Below are positions 26,047 through 33,443 of a stretch of DNA of 64,000 nucleotides, piece by piece. Both the position numbers and the translations under genes were made by a program. Where the stretch lies: contig NZ_QJRY01000005.1 of assembly GCF_003205195.1 (NCBI RefSeq), positions 186,001 to 250,000 on the forward strand, written 5' to 3'. How positions within the stretch are numbered: position 1 is the first letter of the stretch; each line of letters opens with the position of its first letter. The DNA comes from Peteryoungia wuzhouensis (GTDB lineage Bacteria > Pseudomonadota > Alphaproteobacteria > Rhizobiales > Rhizobiaceae). Below the pieces are notes generated by a model. That model made no database searches, was not told where the DNA came from, and saw only the letters and a list, made by a program, of their open reading frames with translations.

Positions 26047-26532
26047 TCAGATCGGCGCTGCCCACAGCTCGATATAGACGTGGTCCTGGTCGTCGGGCTC
26101 GGCCAGTGCCGTGCCAAAATACACCTGCTTGCCGAGATGCGCATGAGGACCTTCTGGCACCTCGAGCGTGGCGCGGGTCCGCCCGCGATAGCTGCCATCG
26201 GCTTGCCGGACCATCTTGCCGGCATTGGTGACCATGAGCGGTGTGCCGTCTTCGAGTTCGAGGAAGTATCGAGCCTCGATCGCATAGGAGCCATCCGGCA
26301 AGGCAATGGCGAAATCGGCACCGCCCGGCAGGATGCGTCCCTTCCAGCCAGCGCCGCGTGCTTCGCCGCCGGCGATGGGGAAGAAGGCACGGACGTGGCC
26401 GTCCGTCGTCGTATATTCGATCGCCGGACCGATATCCGCGCGGATTACGCAAGCCTTGACGAGGGTCGGTGGCCCCAGTGTCTCCCCGGCACCGAGGCTG
26501 GTCATGTCGGCGGAGACGTCCTCAGGCTTCAT
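26047..26532 (-). CDS. DUF3237 domain protein
   Basis: 161 residues recognised as DUF3237 by the pattern GPAIEYTTTDGHVRAFFPIA, then ARYFLELEDGTPLMVTNAGK and the C-terminal HVYIELWA. It is probably an all-beta cytoplasmic protein with no known activity. Its ATG overlaps the end of the amidohydrolase gene by 11 bases, so it is the third gene of a TetR / amidohydrolase / DUF3237 operon. The co-location suggests that it acts on the same compound class as the amidohydrolase; this is inference. Confidence 0.82.
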   Translation of the reverse strand: MKPEDVSADMTSLGAGETLGPPTLVKACVIRADIGPAIEYTTTDGHVRAFFPIAGGEARGAGWKGRILPGGADFAIALPDGSYAIEARYFLELEDGTPLMVTNAGKMVRQADGSYRGRTRATLEVPEGPHAHLGKQVYFGTALAEPDDQDHVYIELWAAPI

Positions 26533-28171
26533 GGGTGATCCTTCCGTTGCAGACGGTCATGGCGATGCCGAGTGACGCAATGTCCTGCGCCGGTGTCGTT
26601 TCGATGTTGCCGGACAGGAGCACGAGGTCGGCAAACATGCCCGGTTTCAGCTGGCCGGTCTTCTGCTCCATATGGCCGGCATAAGCGCCGTTGCAGGTGA
26701 AGGTCTCGAGCACCTGGTGCAGTGACAGACGCTGGTCCGGCAATCCGGCGATGTGCGGTTCCCGGGTGAGTGCCGTCTGGATGCCAAGCAGCGGGTCAAC
26801 CGGCACGATCGGCCAATCCGAGGAGAAGGCAACGGTCGCCCCGGCTTCTGCAAGGGTGCGCCAGGCATAGGCATGCGGTGCGCGCTCCGCCCCGATGCTG
26901 CGAGATGTCGGTGTCTCACCGACCGGAGCGTGTAGCGGCTGGAACGAGGCGATCACGCCGAGTTCGGCAAATCGCGGCACATCGGCGGGGTCGATCATTT
27001 CCACGTGCTCGACGCGATGGCGACTGTCACGGGGACCGTTCGCGTCTCGGGCGGCCTGATAGCCATCGAGTGCAATGCGCACAGCTGCGTCGCCGATGGC
27101 ATGGACGGTAATCTGCAGTCCGCGACGATCCGCCTCGATTGCCGCTTCCCGGAAACTCTCGCTGTCAAAGATCGGCTCACCCCTGTGACCCGGGCGGTCG
27201 GCATAGTCGGCCAGCATTGCCGCCGTGCCGCTTTCGATCACGCCGTCGACGAAGATCTTGACTCGGCCGCAGGTCAGCGTGTCTCCCGTGAAGTCGCGGG
27301 TCATGGCGGAGGCGCGTTCCAGTTCAGCGAGCGGCATCTCGCGCGTCAGATGAAACGGGACGGAGGTGCGGGCCAGCAATCCGCCTTCCTTTTCCACGTC
27401 GCGCAACAGTTCCATCAGGTGCCGGTTGCCGTCCATATTGTGGATGGAGGTGATACCTTTCGATGCGACGAAACGCATTCCGGCCTTCAGGACGTCCATG
27501 TCCTCCCGCCACTCCGTTTGCGTGGGCGCCACGGGTGGTTCGATGCCGGACATGCCGAGCATTTCGCGTCCGCCTGAGGTGCGCAGTTCCAGAACGGGGA
27601 GAAGTGCGAACTTCTCCCGCAGTTCTCCCGTCGCCAGGCCGTCGTCGCCCATGACCACTTCATTCCCAACCGGCAGGTCGCGTCCGTGCAAGAGGCCGGC
27701 CGACTTAAGGGCCGCCGTATTGGCGAAGAGCGTATGGAAGTCGTAGGCCATGACGGCCAGGGGCCGATCGGGACACATGGCGTCAAGTGCGTGGCGATCG
27801 AGACGGGTGCCTTTGCCGAGGATTTCGTAGTCCGCGCCCTGTGCGAACAGAAGGCCTTCATCCGGTCGTGCGCCGGCGAAAGCGGCGACCGCCGCCTTCA
27901 TGGCATCGAAGCCCCTGATCTCGGCAAGCTGCAGCAGGGTTTGGCCATAGGCACCGGAGAAGATGTGCAGATGACTTTCGACGAAACCCGGCATGAGGGT
28001 CGCACCGTCGGCATCGATGATGCGGGTCTCTGGTCCGGCAAACGCGCGAACATCACCCTCGTCGCCGACTGCAAGGATACGATCGCCGGCAACGGCAAGC
28101 GCACTCGCATGCGGTTTACCTGCATCCATCGTCAGGACGCGGGCATTGATGAAGAGCAGCGATGCCGTCAT
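26522..28171 (-). CDS. Amidohydrolase family 3 (YtcJ-like)
   Basis: 549 residues, a metal-dependent hydrolase. The N-terminal beta-sandwich segment (LLFINARVLTMDAG) is followed by the metal motif FVESHLHIFSG (HxH). Later ligands lie in ITVHAIGDAAVR and RHRVEHVEM, and the catalytic Asp in VAFSSDWPIVP. YtcJ-type enzymes include N-substituted formamide deformylases and many of unknown specificity. It lies 5 bases after the TetR gene and overlaps the DUF3237 gene. The divergent polyamine-type importer suggests that the substrate may be an acylated or formylated amine. Confidence 0.88.
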   Translation of the reverse strand: MTASLLFINARVLTMDAGKPHASALAVAGDRILAVGDEGDVRAFAGPETRIIDADGATLMPGFVESHLHIFSGAYGQTLLQLAEIRGFDAMKAAVAAFAGARPDEGLLFAQGADYEILGKGTRLDRHALDAMCPDRPLAVMAYDFHTLFANTAALKSAGLLHGRDLPVGNEVVMGDDGLATGELREKFALLPVLELRTSGGREMLGMSGIEPPVAPTQTEWREDMDVLKAGMRFVASKGITSIHNMDGNRHLMELLRDVEKEGGLLARTSVPFHLTREMPLAELERASAMTRDFTGDTLTCGRVKIFVDGVIESGTAAMLADYADRPGHRGEPIFDSESFREAAIEADRRGLQITVHAIGDAAVRIALDGYQAARDANGPRDSRHRVEHVEMIDPADVPRFAELGVIASFQPLHAPVGETPTSRSIGAERAPHAYAWRTLAEAGATVAFSSDWPIVPVDPLLGIQTALTREPHIAGLPDQRLSLHQVLETFTCNGAYAGHMEQKTGQLKPGMFADLVLLSGNIETTPAQDIASLGIAMTVCNGRITHEA

Positions 28172-28176
28172 GCGGA

Positions 28177-28863
28177 TTATCCTTTGCGCTTGGGAGTCTG
28201 GATGCTGCGCTCGTCGAACAGCAGGGTCACGAGTGGCAGTATCCGTCGCCGCAGAACGGCTTCATGCTGCGCAAGGCTCTGGTCTTCATTGGTGATGAGG
28301 CTGATGAAGCAGGGCATCCAGACATCGTGGAACAGCCTGGCGACGAAAGTCGGCGGGATTTCTTCTCCGGACTTCGCTCGAATATCGAGATCCGCCACGA
28401 ATTCTCCGACAACCTCGACCAACGCTTCCGAAACGCCCTGATATTGCACTGCGAGTTCGGTGTCTGGATGGCGAATGGCTGCCGCTTCCGCGTAACGCCA
28501 AACCCGTTTGTCTGCGATCTCCAGAGTGCGACGCGAAACACGAAGGAACAGCCCGACCAGCAGGGCCCCGAGATCCGTTCCTTCTCGCCAGTGCTGGTGC
28601 CGGTCGCTTTCGCGGGCCTCCGTTGTCCCCTCGCTGATCAGCGCGATGAGGACGCCATCCTTCGATCCGAAGTAATTGAACACCGTGGGCGGGGATATGC
28701 CGGCTGCTGCGGCGATGTCAGCCATGGTGGTCGCGTCGACCCCTTGCTGATCAAACAGCGTCCTTGCGACGGCTATGATCTCATCGCGTCGCTTTGCCTT
28801 TTTCCGACTTCTCAGCCCGGGCTCCCCTGAGGTTACATGACTGGACAGTTCGGACATCAGCAT
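28177..28863 (-). CDS. TetR-family regulator (amidohydrolase/importer divergon)
   Basis: 228 residues. The TetR helix-turn-helix is RDEIIAVARTLFDQQGVDAT followed by TMADIAAAAGISPPTVFNYF at about residues 25-65. A helical ligand domain follows. The start at 28863 or 28857 (MSELS) cannot be decided, as neither has a clear ribosome site. The gene is transcribed from a strong minus-strand promoter and is divergent from a polyamine-type ABC importer. A TATTGAC/GTCAATA inverted repeat in that promoter is the probable operator. Confidence 0.88.
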   Translation of the reverse strand: MLMSELSSHVTSGEPGLRSRKKAKRRDEIIAVARTLFDQQGVDATTMADIAAAAGISPPTVFNYFGSKDGVLIALISEGTTEARESDRHQHWREGTDLGALLVGLFLRVSRRTLEIADKRVWRYAEAAAIRHPDTELAVQYQGVSEALVEVVGEFVADLDIRAKSGEEIPPTFVARLFHDVWMPCFISLITNEDQSLAQHEAVLRRRILPLVTLLFDERSIQTPKRKG

Positions 28864-28893
28864 TTCGCCATAAAATATTTGCTTCGATAAAAA

Positions 28894-28923
28894 ATTTTAT
28901 TGACTAAAGAAATTTTGTCAATA
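28894..28923 (-). promoter_or_regulatory. TetR gene promoter with inverted-repeat operator
   Basis: Minus-strand TTGACA (28916-28921) and TAAAAT (28894-28899) are 16 bases apart, close to the sigma-70 consensus. An inverted repeat TATTGAC (28898-28904), 12-base gap, GTCAATA (28917-28923) spans from the -35 to the -10. This fits autorepression by the TetR protein and joint control of the divergent importer. Confidence 0.65.
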
Positions 28924-28959
28924 CGCATATTACAAAGACCTTTGGGGAACGAGAGGCAC

Positions 28960-30024
28960 ATGCTTGATATCCGAGAACTATCCAAGCGGTTCGGTCATGG
29001 GAACGGGACTGTCACCGCGCTGCATGAAGTAAGCTTCTCCATTGCTGAGGGCGAATTCTTCACACTTCTGGGGCCTTCGGGCTGTGGCAAGACCACGCTG
29101 TTGCGGTTGATCGCCGGGTTCAGCAGCCCGAGTAGCGGGTCTCTGGTGCTCGACGGCGAAGACATCGCCCCGATGCCGCCCAACCGGCGGCCCGTGAATA
29201 CGGTGTTCCAGAACTATGCTCTTTTCCCACATATGACCGTGGGCCAGAATGTCGCCTTTGCGCTTGATGCTCTGGGCCGCCCCCGCAGCGAGATCGACCC
29301 CGCCGTGGATGCCATGCTGACGCTGGTCCAGCTGTCGCACCTGAAGCACCGCAAGAGCGTCGAGCTGTCCGGCGGTCAGCAGCAGCGGGTGGCCCTTGCC
29401 CGGGCGCTCGTCGCCAAGCCGCGGATCCTGCTTCTCGACGAGCCCCTGTCGGCACTCGACATGAAATTGCGCAAGGAGATGCAGGTCGAACTGAAGCGCC
29501 TGCAGCGCGAGACCGGTCTGACCTTCATCTTCGTGACGCATGACCAGGAAGAAGCCCTGACCATGTCTGACCGGATTGCGGTCATGAGCGGTGGACGCGT
29601 TCAGCAGATCGCCACGCCGGGCGAACTCTACAAGAACCCGGCCAATCGTTTCGTCGCAGGCTTCATCGGAGAATCCAACTTCCTGTCCGGTCGGGCCGCG
29701 AATGGTCTGGTCAATGTCGGGACGGCGCAGGTTGCCATGCCAGGTGCTGCGGACGGCCCTGTGACGCTGATGGTGCGTCCCGAGCACGTGGCGCTGGGGG
29801 CAAACCTTCCCCATGCACTCAACCTCACGGGAACCGTGACGCAGGTCGTCTTCCTCGGCACCGACAGCCATGTGCATCTCGCTCTGCCCGATGGCACCGC
29901 TCTCGTCGCCCGTGTGCAGAAAAGCCTCAACGGGGGGCGCAGTTTCGCCGAAGGTGAAGCGATCTCCGTCGCGCTGCCTGTCGAGGCGCTCCGGATTATT
30001 GCAGATGGGGAGGAGCGTCCATGA
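28960..30024 (+). CDS. ABC transporter ATPase, PotA type (second polyamine-type importer)
   Basis: 354 residues with Walker [10 protein letters not shown] at about 40-48, Q-loop [10 protein letters not shown], signature LSGGQQQ near 140, Walker B ILLLDEP and switch VTHDQEEAL, followed by a TOBE-like C-terminal domain. The start at 28960 ([12 protein letters not shown]) follows GAACGAGAGG; an upstream ATG at 28900 lies inside the promoter. Here the ATPase comes first and the binding protein last, the reverse of the first importer (7180-10997). It overlaps the permease by 4 bases. Confidence 0.92.
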   Translation: MLDIRELSKRFGHGNGTVTALHEVSFSIAEGEFFTLLGPSGCGKTTLLRLIAGFSSPSSGSLVLDGEDIAPMPPNRRPVNTVFQNYALFPHMTVGQNVAFALDALGRPRSEIDPAVDAMLTLVQLSHLKHRKSVELSGGQQQRVALARALVAKPRILLLDEPLSALDMKLRKEMQVELKRLQRETGLTFIFVTHDQEEALTMSDRIAVMSGGRVQQIATPGELYKNPANRFVAGFIGESNFLSGRAANGLVNVGTAQVAMPGAADGPVTLMVRPEHVALGANLPHALNLTGTVTQVVFLGTDSHVHLALPDGTALVARVQKSLNGGRSFAEGEAISVALPVEALRIIADGEERP

Positions 30025-30914
30025 AACTGACCGAGACGTCCCGCCGCTGGGGCCTCTTGTTGCCCGCGATCGTGACGATCATGCTGTTTTCGATCCTGCC
30101 GCTCGGTGTCGTGCTCCTCTATTCATTCCTGAGCCCCGGCGATTTCGGCAATGTCAAATGGACCTTCTCCACAAACGGCTGGTTCTCCGTCCTCTTCGAG
30201 CGGGACATATTCGATGACACCGTGACGGTGTCCAATGCCAATCTGGTCATCCTCGGCCGCTCGGTCGGTCTCTCGCTTGCAACCACCCTTATTACCCTGA
30301 TTTTCGGCCTGCCAACGGCGTGGTTCATTGCCACCCGCCCCCTGTCACAGCGCGGTTTCTGGCTGTTCCTGATCACCATACCCTTCTGGACCAATCTTCT
30401 GGTCCGCACGATCGCGGTACAGGAAATGATCCGCTCCGAAGGTGTGCTGAACCGCATCCTTCTGGCGCTCGGAGTTATTCACGAGCCCCTCCAGTTGATG
30501 TTCACCAACTTCGCGGTGCTTCTGGGTATGGCCTATGTCTTCCTGCCCCTGATGGTCTTGCCGGTCTATGCGGCCATCGAGAAGTTCGACTTCACCCTGG
30601 CCGAAGCGAGCTACGATCTCTACGCCTCCCGATACTACTGCCTGCGCCGGGTCATTCTGCCGCTGGTTCGGCCCGGCATCATCGCGGGTTCCATTCTGGT
30701 CTTCGTACCGGCGCTGGGTGCCTATGTTACACCCCGCATCATGGGTGGGGGTAAATCGATGATGCTCGGCAATCTCATTGAAATGCAGTTCGGCCAGGGG
30801 CGTAACTGGCCCTTGGGTGCGGCGCTGGCCATCACGCTGACCATTCTCGTGCTGCTGGCTCTGGTCTGGTACACGCGCATCACCTCGGACAAGAAGGAGC
30901 GCAGCCATGGCTGA
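30021..30914 (+). CDS. ABC transporter permease, PotB type
   Basis: 297 residues, about six membrane helices. The first is at about 12-34 after a short [11 protein letters not shown]-terminus. A long periplasmic loop follows, then helices around [20 protein letters not shown]. The coupling loop near residue 195-220 reads [40 protein letters not shown] is the typical PotB segment. It is coupled to the ATPase upstream (4-base overlap) and the next permease (8-base overlap). Confidence 0.9.
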   Translation: MKLTETSRRWGLLLPAIVTIMLFSILPLGVVLLYSFLSPGDFGNVKWTFSTNGWFSVLFERDIFDDTVTVSNANLVILGRSVGLSLATTLITLIFGLPTAWFIATRPLSQRGFWLFLITIPFWTNLLVRTIAVQEMIRSEGVLNRILLALGVIHEPLQLMFTNFAVLLGMAYVFLPLMVLPVYAAIEKFDFTLAEASYDLYASRYYCLRRVILPLVRPGIIAGSILVFVPALGAYVTPRIMGGGKSMMLGNLIEMQFGQGRNWPLGAALAITLTILVLLALVWYTRITSDKKERSHG

Positions 30915-31710
30915 GGGCACTTTCAACGTCAAGCGGCTGCCCGGTGCGGCCTTCCTGGCCATCACCTGCTTCGTCATCCTCTATATTCCCATGGGGATCC
31001 TGGTTGCCTACTCGTTCAATGCGGGCAAGGTGATCGGCAACTGGGAAGGCTTTTCGCTGCGATGGTACGCAGCAGCGCTGAAGAATGCGGCATTCATGGA
31101 TGCGGCCGTCAATTCTCTCATTCTTGCCACGACGGCGGCGGTGCTTGCGACCATCATGGCGACGATGGCAGCGCTTGCCACCAGCCGGACGGCTGCCTTT
31201 CGCGGCGAGGGGATCGTGCATGTCATTCTGAACCAGCCGCTCATGGTTCCGGAAATCGTGCTGGCGATCGCCTTGCTGATCATCATCGGCCAGATCAAGC
31301 AGGCCACGGGTTATACCGGGCTCGGCTTCCTGATCGCGGCCCATACCACCTTCTGCATTCCCTTCGCCTATCTGCCGATCCGTGCCCGGCTGGCGAGCAT
31401 GGATCTCAACCTCGAGACGGCTGCCGCCGATCTCTATGCGAGCCGTTTTTATGCCTTCCGGCGGGTAACGCTCCCGTTGCTCGCGCCCGGGATCATGGCC
31501 GGTTTCATGCTGGCGTTCGTGGTTTCGCTCGACGACCTCGTCATGACCGATTTCCTGAAATCTCCAGGGCAGGAAACCCTGCCGACCTATCTGATGGGTG
31601 AACTCCGACGGAACCTCACCTCAGAAATCTACGCCATTTCCTCGCTTCTTCTTTTGATCAGCGTGCTGATCGTGGCCGGGTCGTGGGTAGCAACGCGAAA
31701 GAAAGACTGA
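30907..31710 (+). CDS. ABC transporter permease, PotC type
   Basis: 267 residues, six membrane helices, and the PotC-type periplasmic segment FNAGKVIGNWEGFSLRWYAA. The coupling loop reads ETAAADLYASRFYAFRRVTL, and FVVSLDDLVMTDFLKSPGQE is the late conserved region. It pairs with the PotB-type permease that it overlaps. The binding-protein gene begins 19 bases downstream. Confidence 0.9.
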   Translation: MAEGTFNVKRLPGAAFLAITCFVILYIPMGILVAYSFNAGKVIGNWEGFSLRWYAAALKNAAFMDAAVNSLILATTAAVLATIMATMAALATSRTAAFRGEGIVHVILNQPLMVPEIVLAIALLIIIGQIKQATGYTGLGFLIAAHTTFCIPFAYLPIRARLASMDLNLETAAADLYASRFYAFRRVTLPLLAPGIMAGFMLAFVVSLDDLVMTDFLKSPGQETLPTYLMGELRRNLTSEIYAISSLLLLISVLIVAGSWVATRKKD

Positions 31711-31729
31711 ACTTTCAGAGGAGAACGCA

Positions 31730-32764
31730 ATGAACAATGCATCCAGACTGGCGATGGCGACAGGTCTCCTGTTGACAACGGCACTCCCGGCCTTGGCCGA
31801 AGGACAGCTGAACATCTTCAACTTCGGCCTCTATACGCCGCCGGATTTGATCAAGAAATTCGAAGAAAAGTACGACGTGAAGGTCACGCTGACCGAATAC
31901 GATTCCAACGAGACCGCCATGGCCAAAATCGAGGCCGGCGGCCATGGCTTCGACATCGTCGTGCCGTCTGCCTCCGTGGTGCCGATCTACATCGAGAAGG
32001 GCCTCTTGATGAAGAGCGAGCCCAGCCAGATGTCCAACTTCAAGAACGTCGATCCGCAATGGGTCGACGTCTCCTGGGACAGCGGCCGCCACTATACCGC
32101 ACCATGGGTCTGGGGTACGACCGGCGTGATGGTCAACACCAAGGTCTACAAGGGCGACATCAACACCTCTGCCGTCATCTTCGATCCACCGGAAGAGCTG
32201 AAGGGCAAGATCAACGTCGTGCCGCAGATGAACGACGTCATCGACATGGCGATCAACTATGTCGGCGGCGAGGCCTGCACCACCGACAAGGCGATCCTGA
32301 AAGCTGCCCGCGACAAGCTGATGGCCGCCAAGCCCTTCTGGGCTTCGATCGACTATGCGAGCTTCGAGAAATTCATCAAGGAAGACCTCAACGCCTCGAT
32401 CTTCTGGTCGGGCGCCACGATGCGCATTCGCGCCGAGAACCCCGGCTTTGCCTATGGTTTCCCGAAAGAGGGCTTCTCGCTTTGGCAGGACAATGTCGCC
32501 ATCCTCGCGGATGCGAAGAATGTCGACAATGCCAAGCTCTTCCTGAACTTCATCATGGAGCCGGAAAACGCGGCGCTGATCTCCAACTACACACGTTATG
32601 CCAATTCGATCCTCGGTTCCGAAGCTTTCATGGATCCCGAGCTGCCGAAGGCACCTGAAATGAACATTCCGGCCGAGTTCAAATCCGCCGCCCATTTCCA
32701 GGTGACGTGCCCGACCGAAGTGCAGCAGATCTATGCCCGGATCTGGACAGATCTGACGAAGTAA
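31730..32764 (+). CDS. ABC transporter periplasmic binding protein, PotD type
   Basis: 344 residues with a signal peptide (MNNASRLAMATGLLLTTALP, then ALAEGQ). The mature protein starts LNIFNFGLYTPPDLIKKFEE, close to spermidine/putrescine-binding proteins. ETAMAKIEAGGHGFDIVVPS and the Trp-rich HYTAPWVWGTTGVMVNTKVY are ligand-pocket segments of that family. It is the last gene of the importer and is followed by a strong hairpin (32773-32802). The ligand is likely a polyamine or related amine. Confidence 0.9.
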   Translation: MNNASRLAMATGLLLTTALPALAEGQLNIFNFGLYTPPDLIKKFEEKYDVKVTLTEYDSNETAMAKIEAGGHGFDIVVPSASVVPIYIEKGLLMKSEPSQMSNFKNVDPQWVDVSWDSGRHYTAPWVWGTTGVMVNTKVYKGDINTSAVIFDPPEELKGKINVVPQMNDVIDMAINYVGGEACTTDKAILKAARDKLMAAKPFWASIDYASFEKFIKEDLNASIFWSGATMRIRAENPGFAYGFPKEGFSLWQDNVAILADAKNVDNAKLFLNFIMEPENAALISNYTRYANSILGSEAFMDPELPKAPEMNIPAEFKSAAHFQVTCPTEVQQIYARIWTDLTK

Positions 32765-32772
32765 CAAACCCC

Positions 32773-32802
32773 GATCCGGCCGACTGCCTTGTCGGCCGGA
32801 TC
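32773..32802 (+). terminator. Stem-loop terminator after PotD-type gene
   Basis: GATCCGGCCGAC (32773-32784), loop TGCCTT, GTCGGCCGGATC (32791-32802): a perfect 12-bp stem 8 bases after the stop codon, followed by only TT. It probably ends or trims the importer transcript. Confidence 0.72.
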
Positions 32803-32953
32803 TTCCCTGCCTGAGATGCGCGCGAGAGAAAGTCCGCCCAAAGCGGGTTGAGCGCCATTCAGGACCGGGCGCTGATCAACACATGAATACCTTCCCGTTG
32901 CCGGGTGGCAAAATGGTGCGAAATGTGCCACATGCATCCGTGGAAGGATGATC

Positions 32954-33361
32954 ATGGACGATCCAAACCTGAGAGATGAGACGCGGGTCCGACCGCATAG
33001 CCATCTTGCAGCCGTCATCGTTAGCCTGTTCGCGTCGCTGCTGCTTCTGTTCGGCGGGGATGTTTCTGGCCGCTTTCATTCGGGTCCCTCCGTCGCCGGC
33101 GCGCTGTCTCGTTCTGACACCGGGCAGGCCGTGGCGGGTGGTCATGGCGATACGCGCTTCCTCACGTCCGCCGATCAATCCGTGCGTCCGAAACTGCGGC
33201 CATGGGTCTCTGGCGACGGCTGCCTTCCGGTTGACGTGCCGAGCTTGTGGACGTGTCGTCTTGGCGATCTGACACGGCAGTCTTCGGCCGCCCTTTTGCA
33301 TCCCGCCGCGCCGCATCCCTATTGGTCTCGCGCGCCCCCTGAAATCCAGCTCCCTGCCTGA
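32954..33361 (+). CDS. Hypothetical protein with N-terminal membrane helix
   Basis: 135 residues, not recognised. GGAAGG at 32942-32947 is well placed for the ATG at 32954 (MDDPNLRDETRVRP). A single hydrophobic helix follows at about residues 17-36 (HLAAVIVSLFASLLLLFGGD). The rest is Ser/Pro/Gly-rich with two Cys, one in CLPVDVPSLWTC. It ends 82 bases before secDF in the same direction. A minus-strand ORF also covers the region but lacks a good ribosome site. It may be a small secreted or membrane-anchored protein. Confidence 0.45.
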   Translation: MDDPNLRDETRVRPHSHLAAVIVSLFASLLLLFGGDVSGRFHSGPSVAGALSRSDTGQAVAGGHGDTRFLTSADQSVRPKLRPWVSGDGCLPVDVPSLWTCRLGDLTRQSSAALLHPAAPHPYWSRAPPEIQLPA

Positions 33362-33443
33362 CCGTTTCGCCGCCATCTGATCGATGGCTCGACCCGATTG
33401 TGCCACCGCCTCATGGCTGTGGTCGCAACATGCTGGATTTACG

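Noticed and set aside
32876..33406. Minus-strand ORF of 176 codons opposite the hypothetical gene at 32954.
   Set aside because: It has no visible ribosome site and its product is Arg/Gly/Ala-rich like other antisense frames in this G+C-rich DNA; the plus-strand frame has a good ribosome site and a membrane helix.
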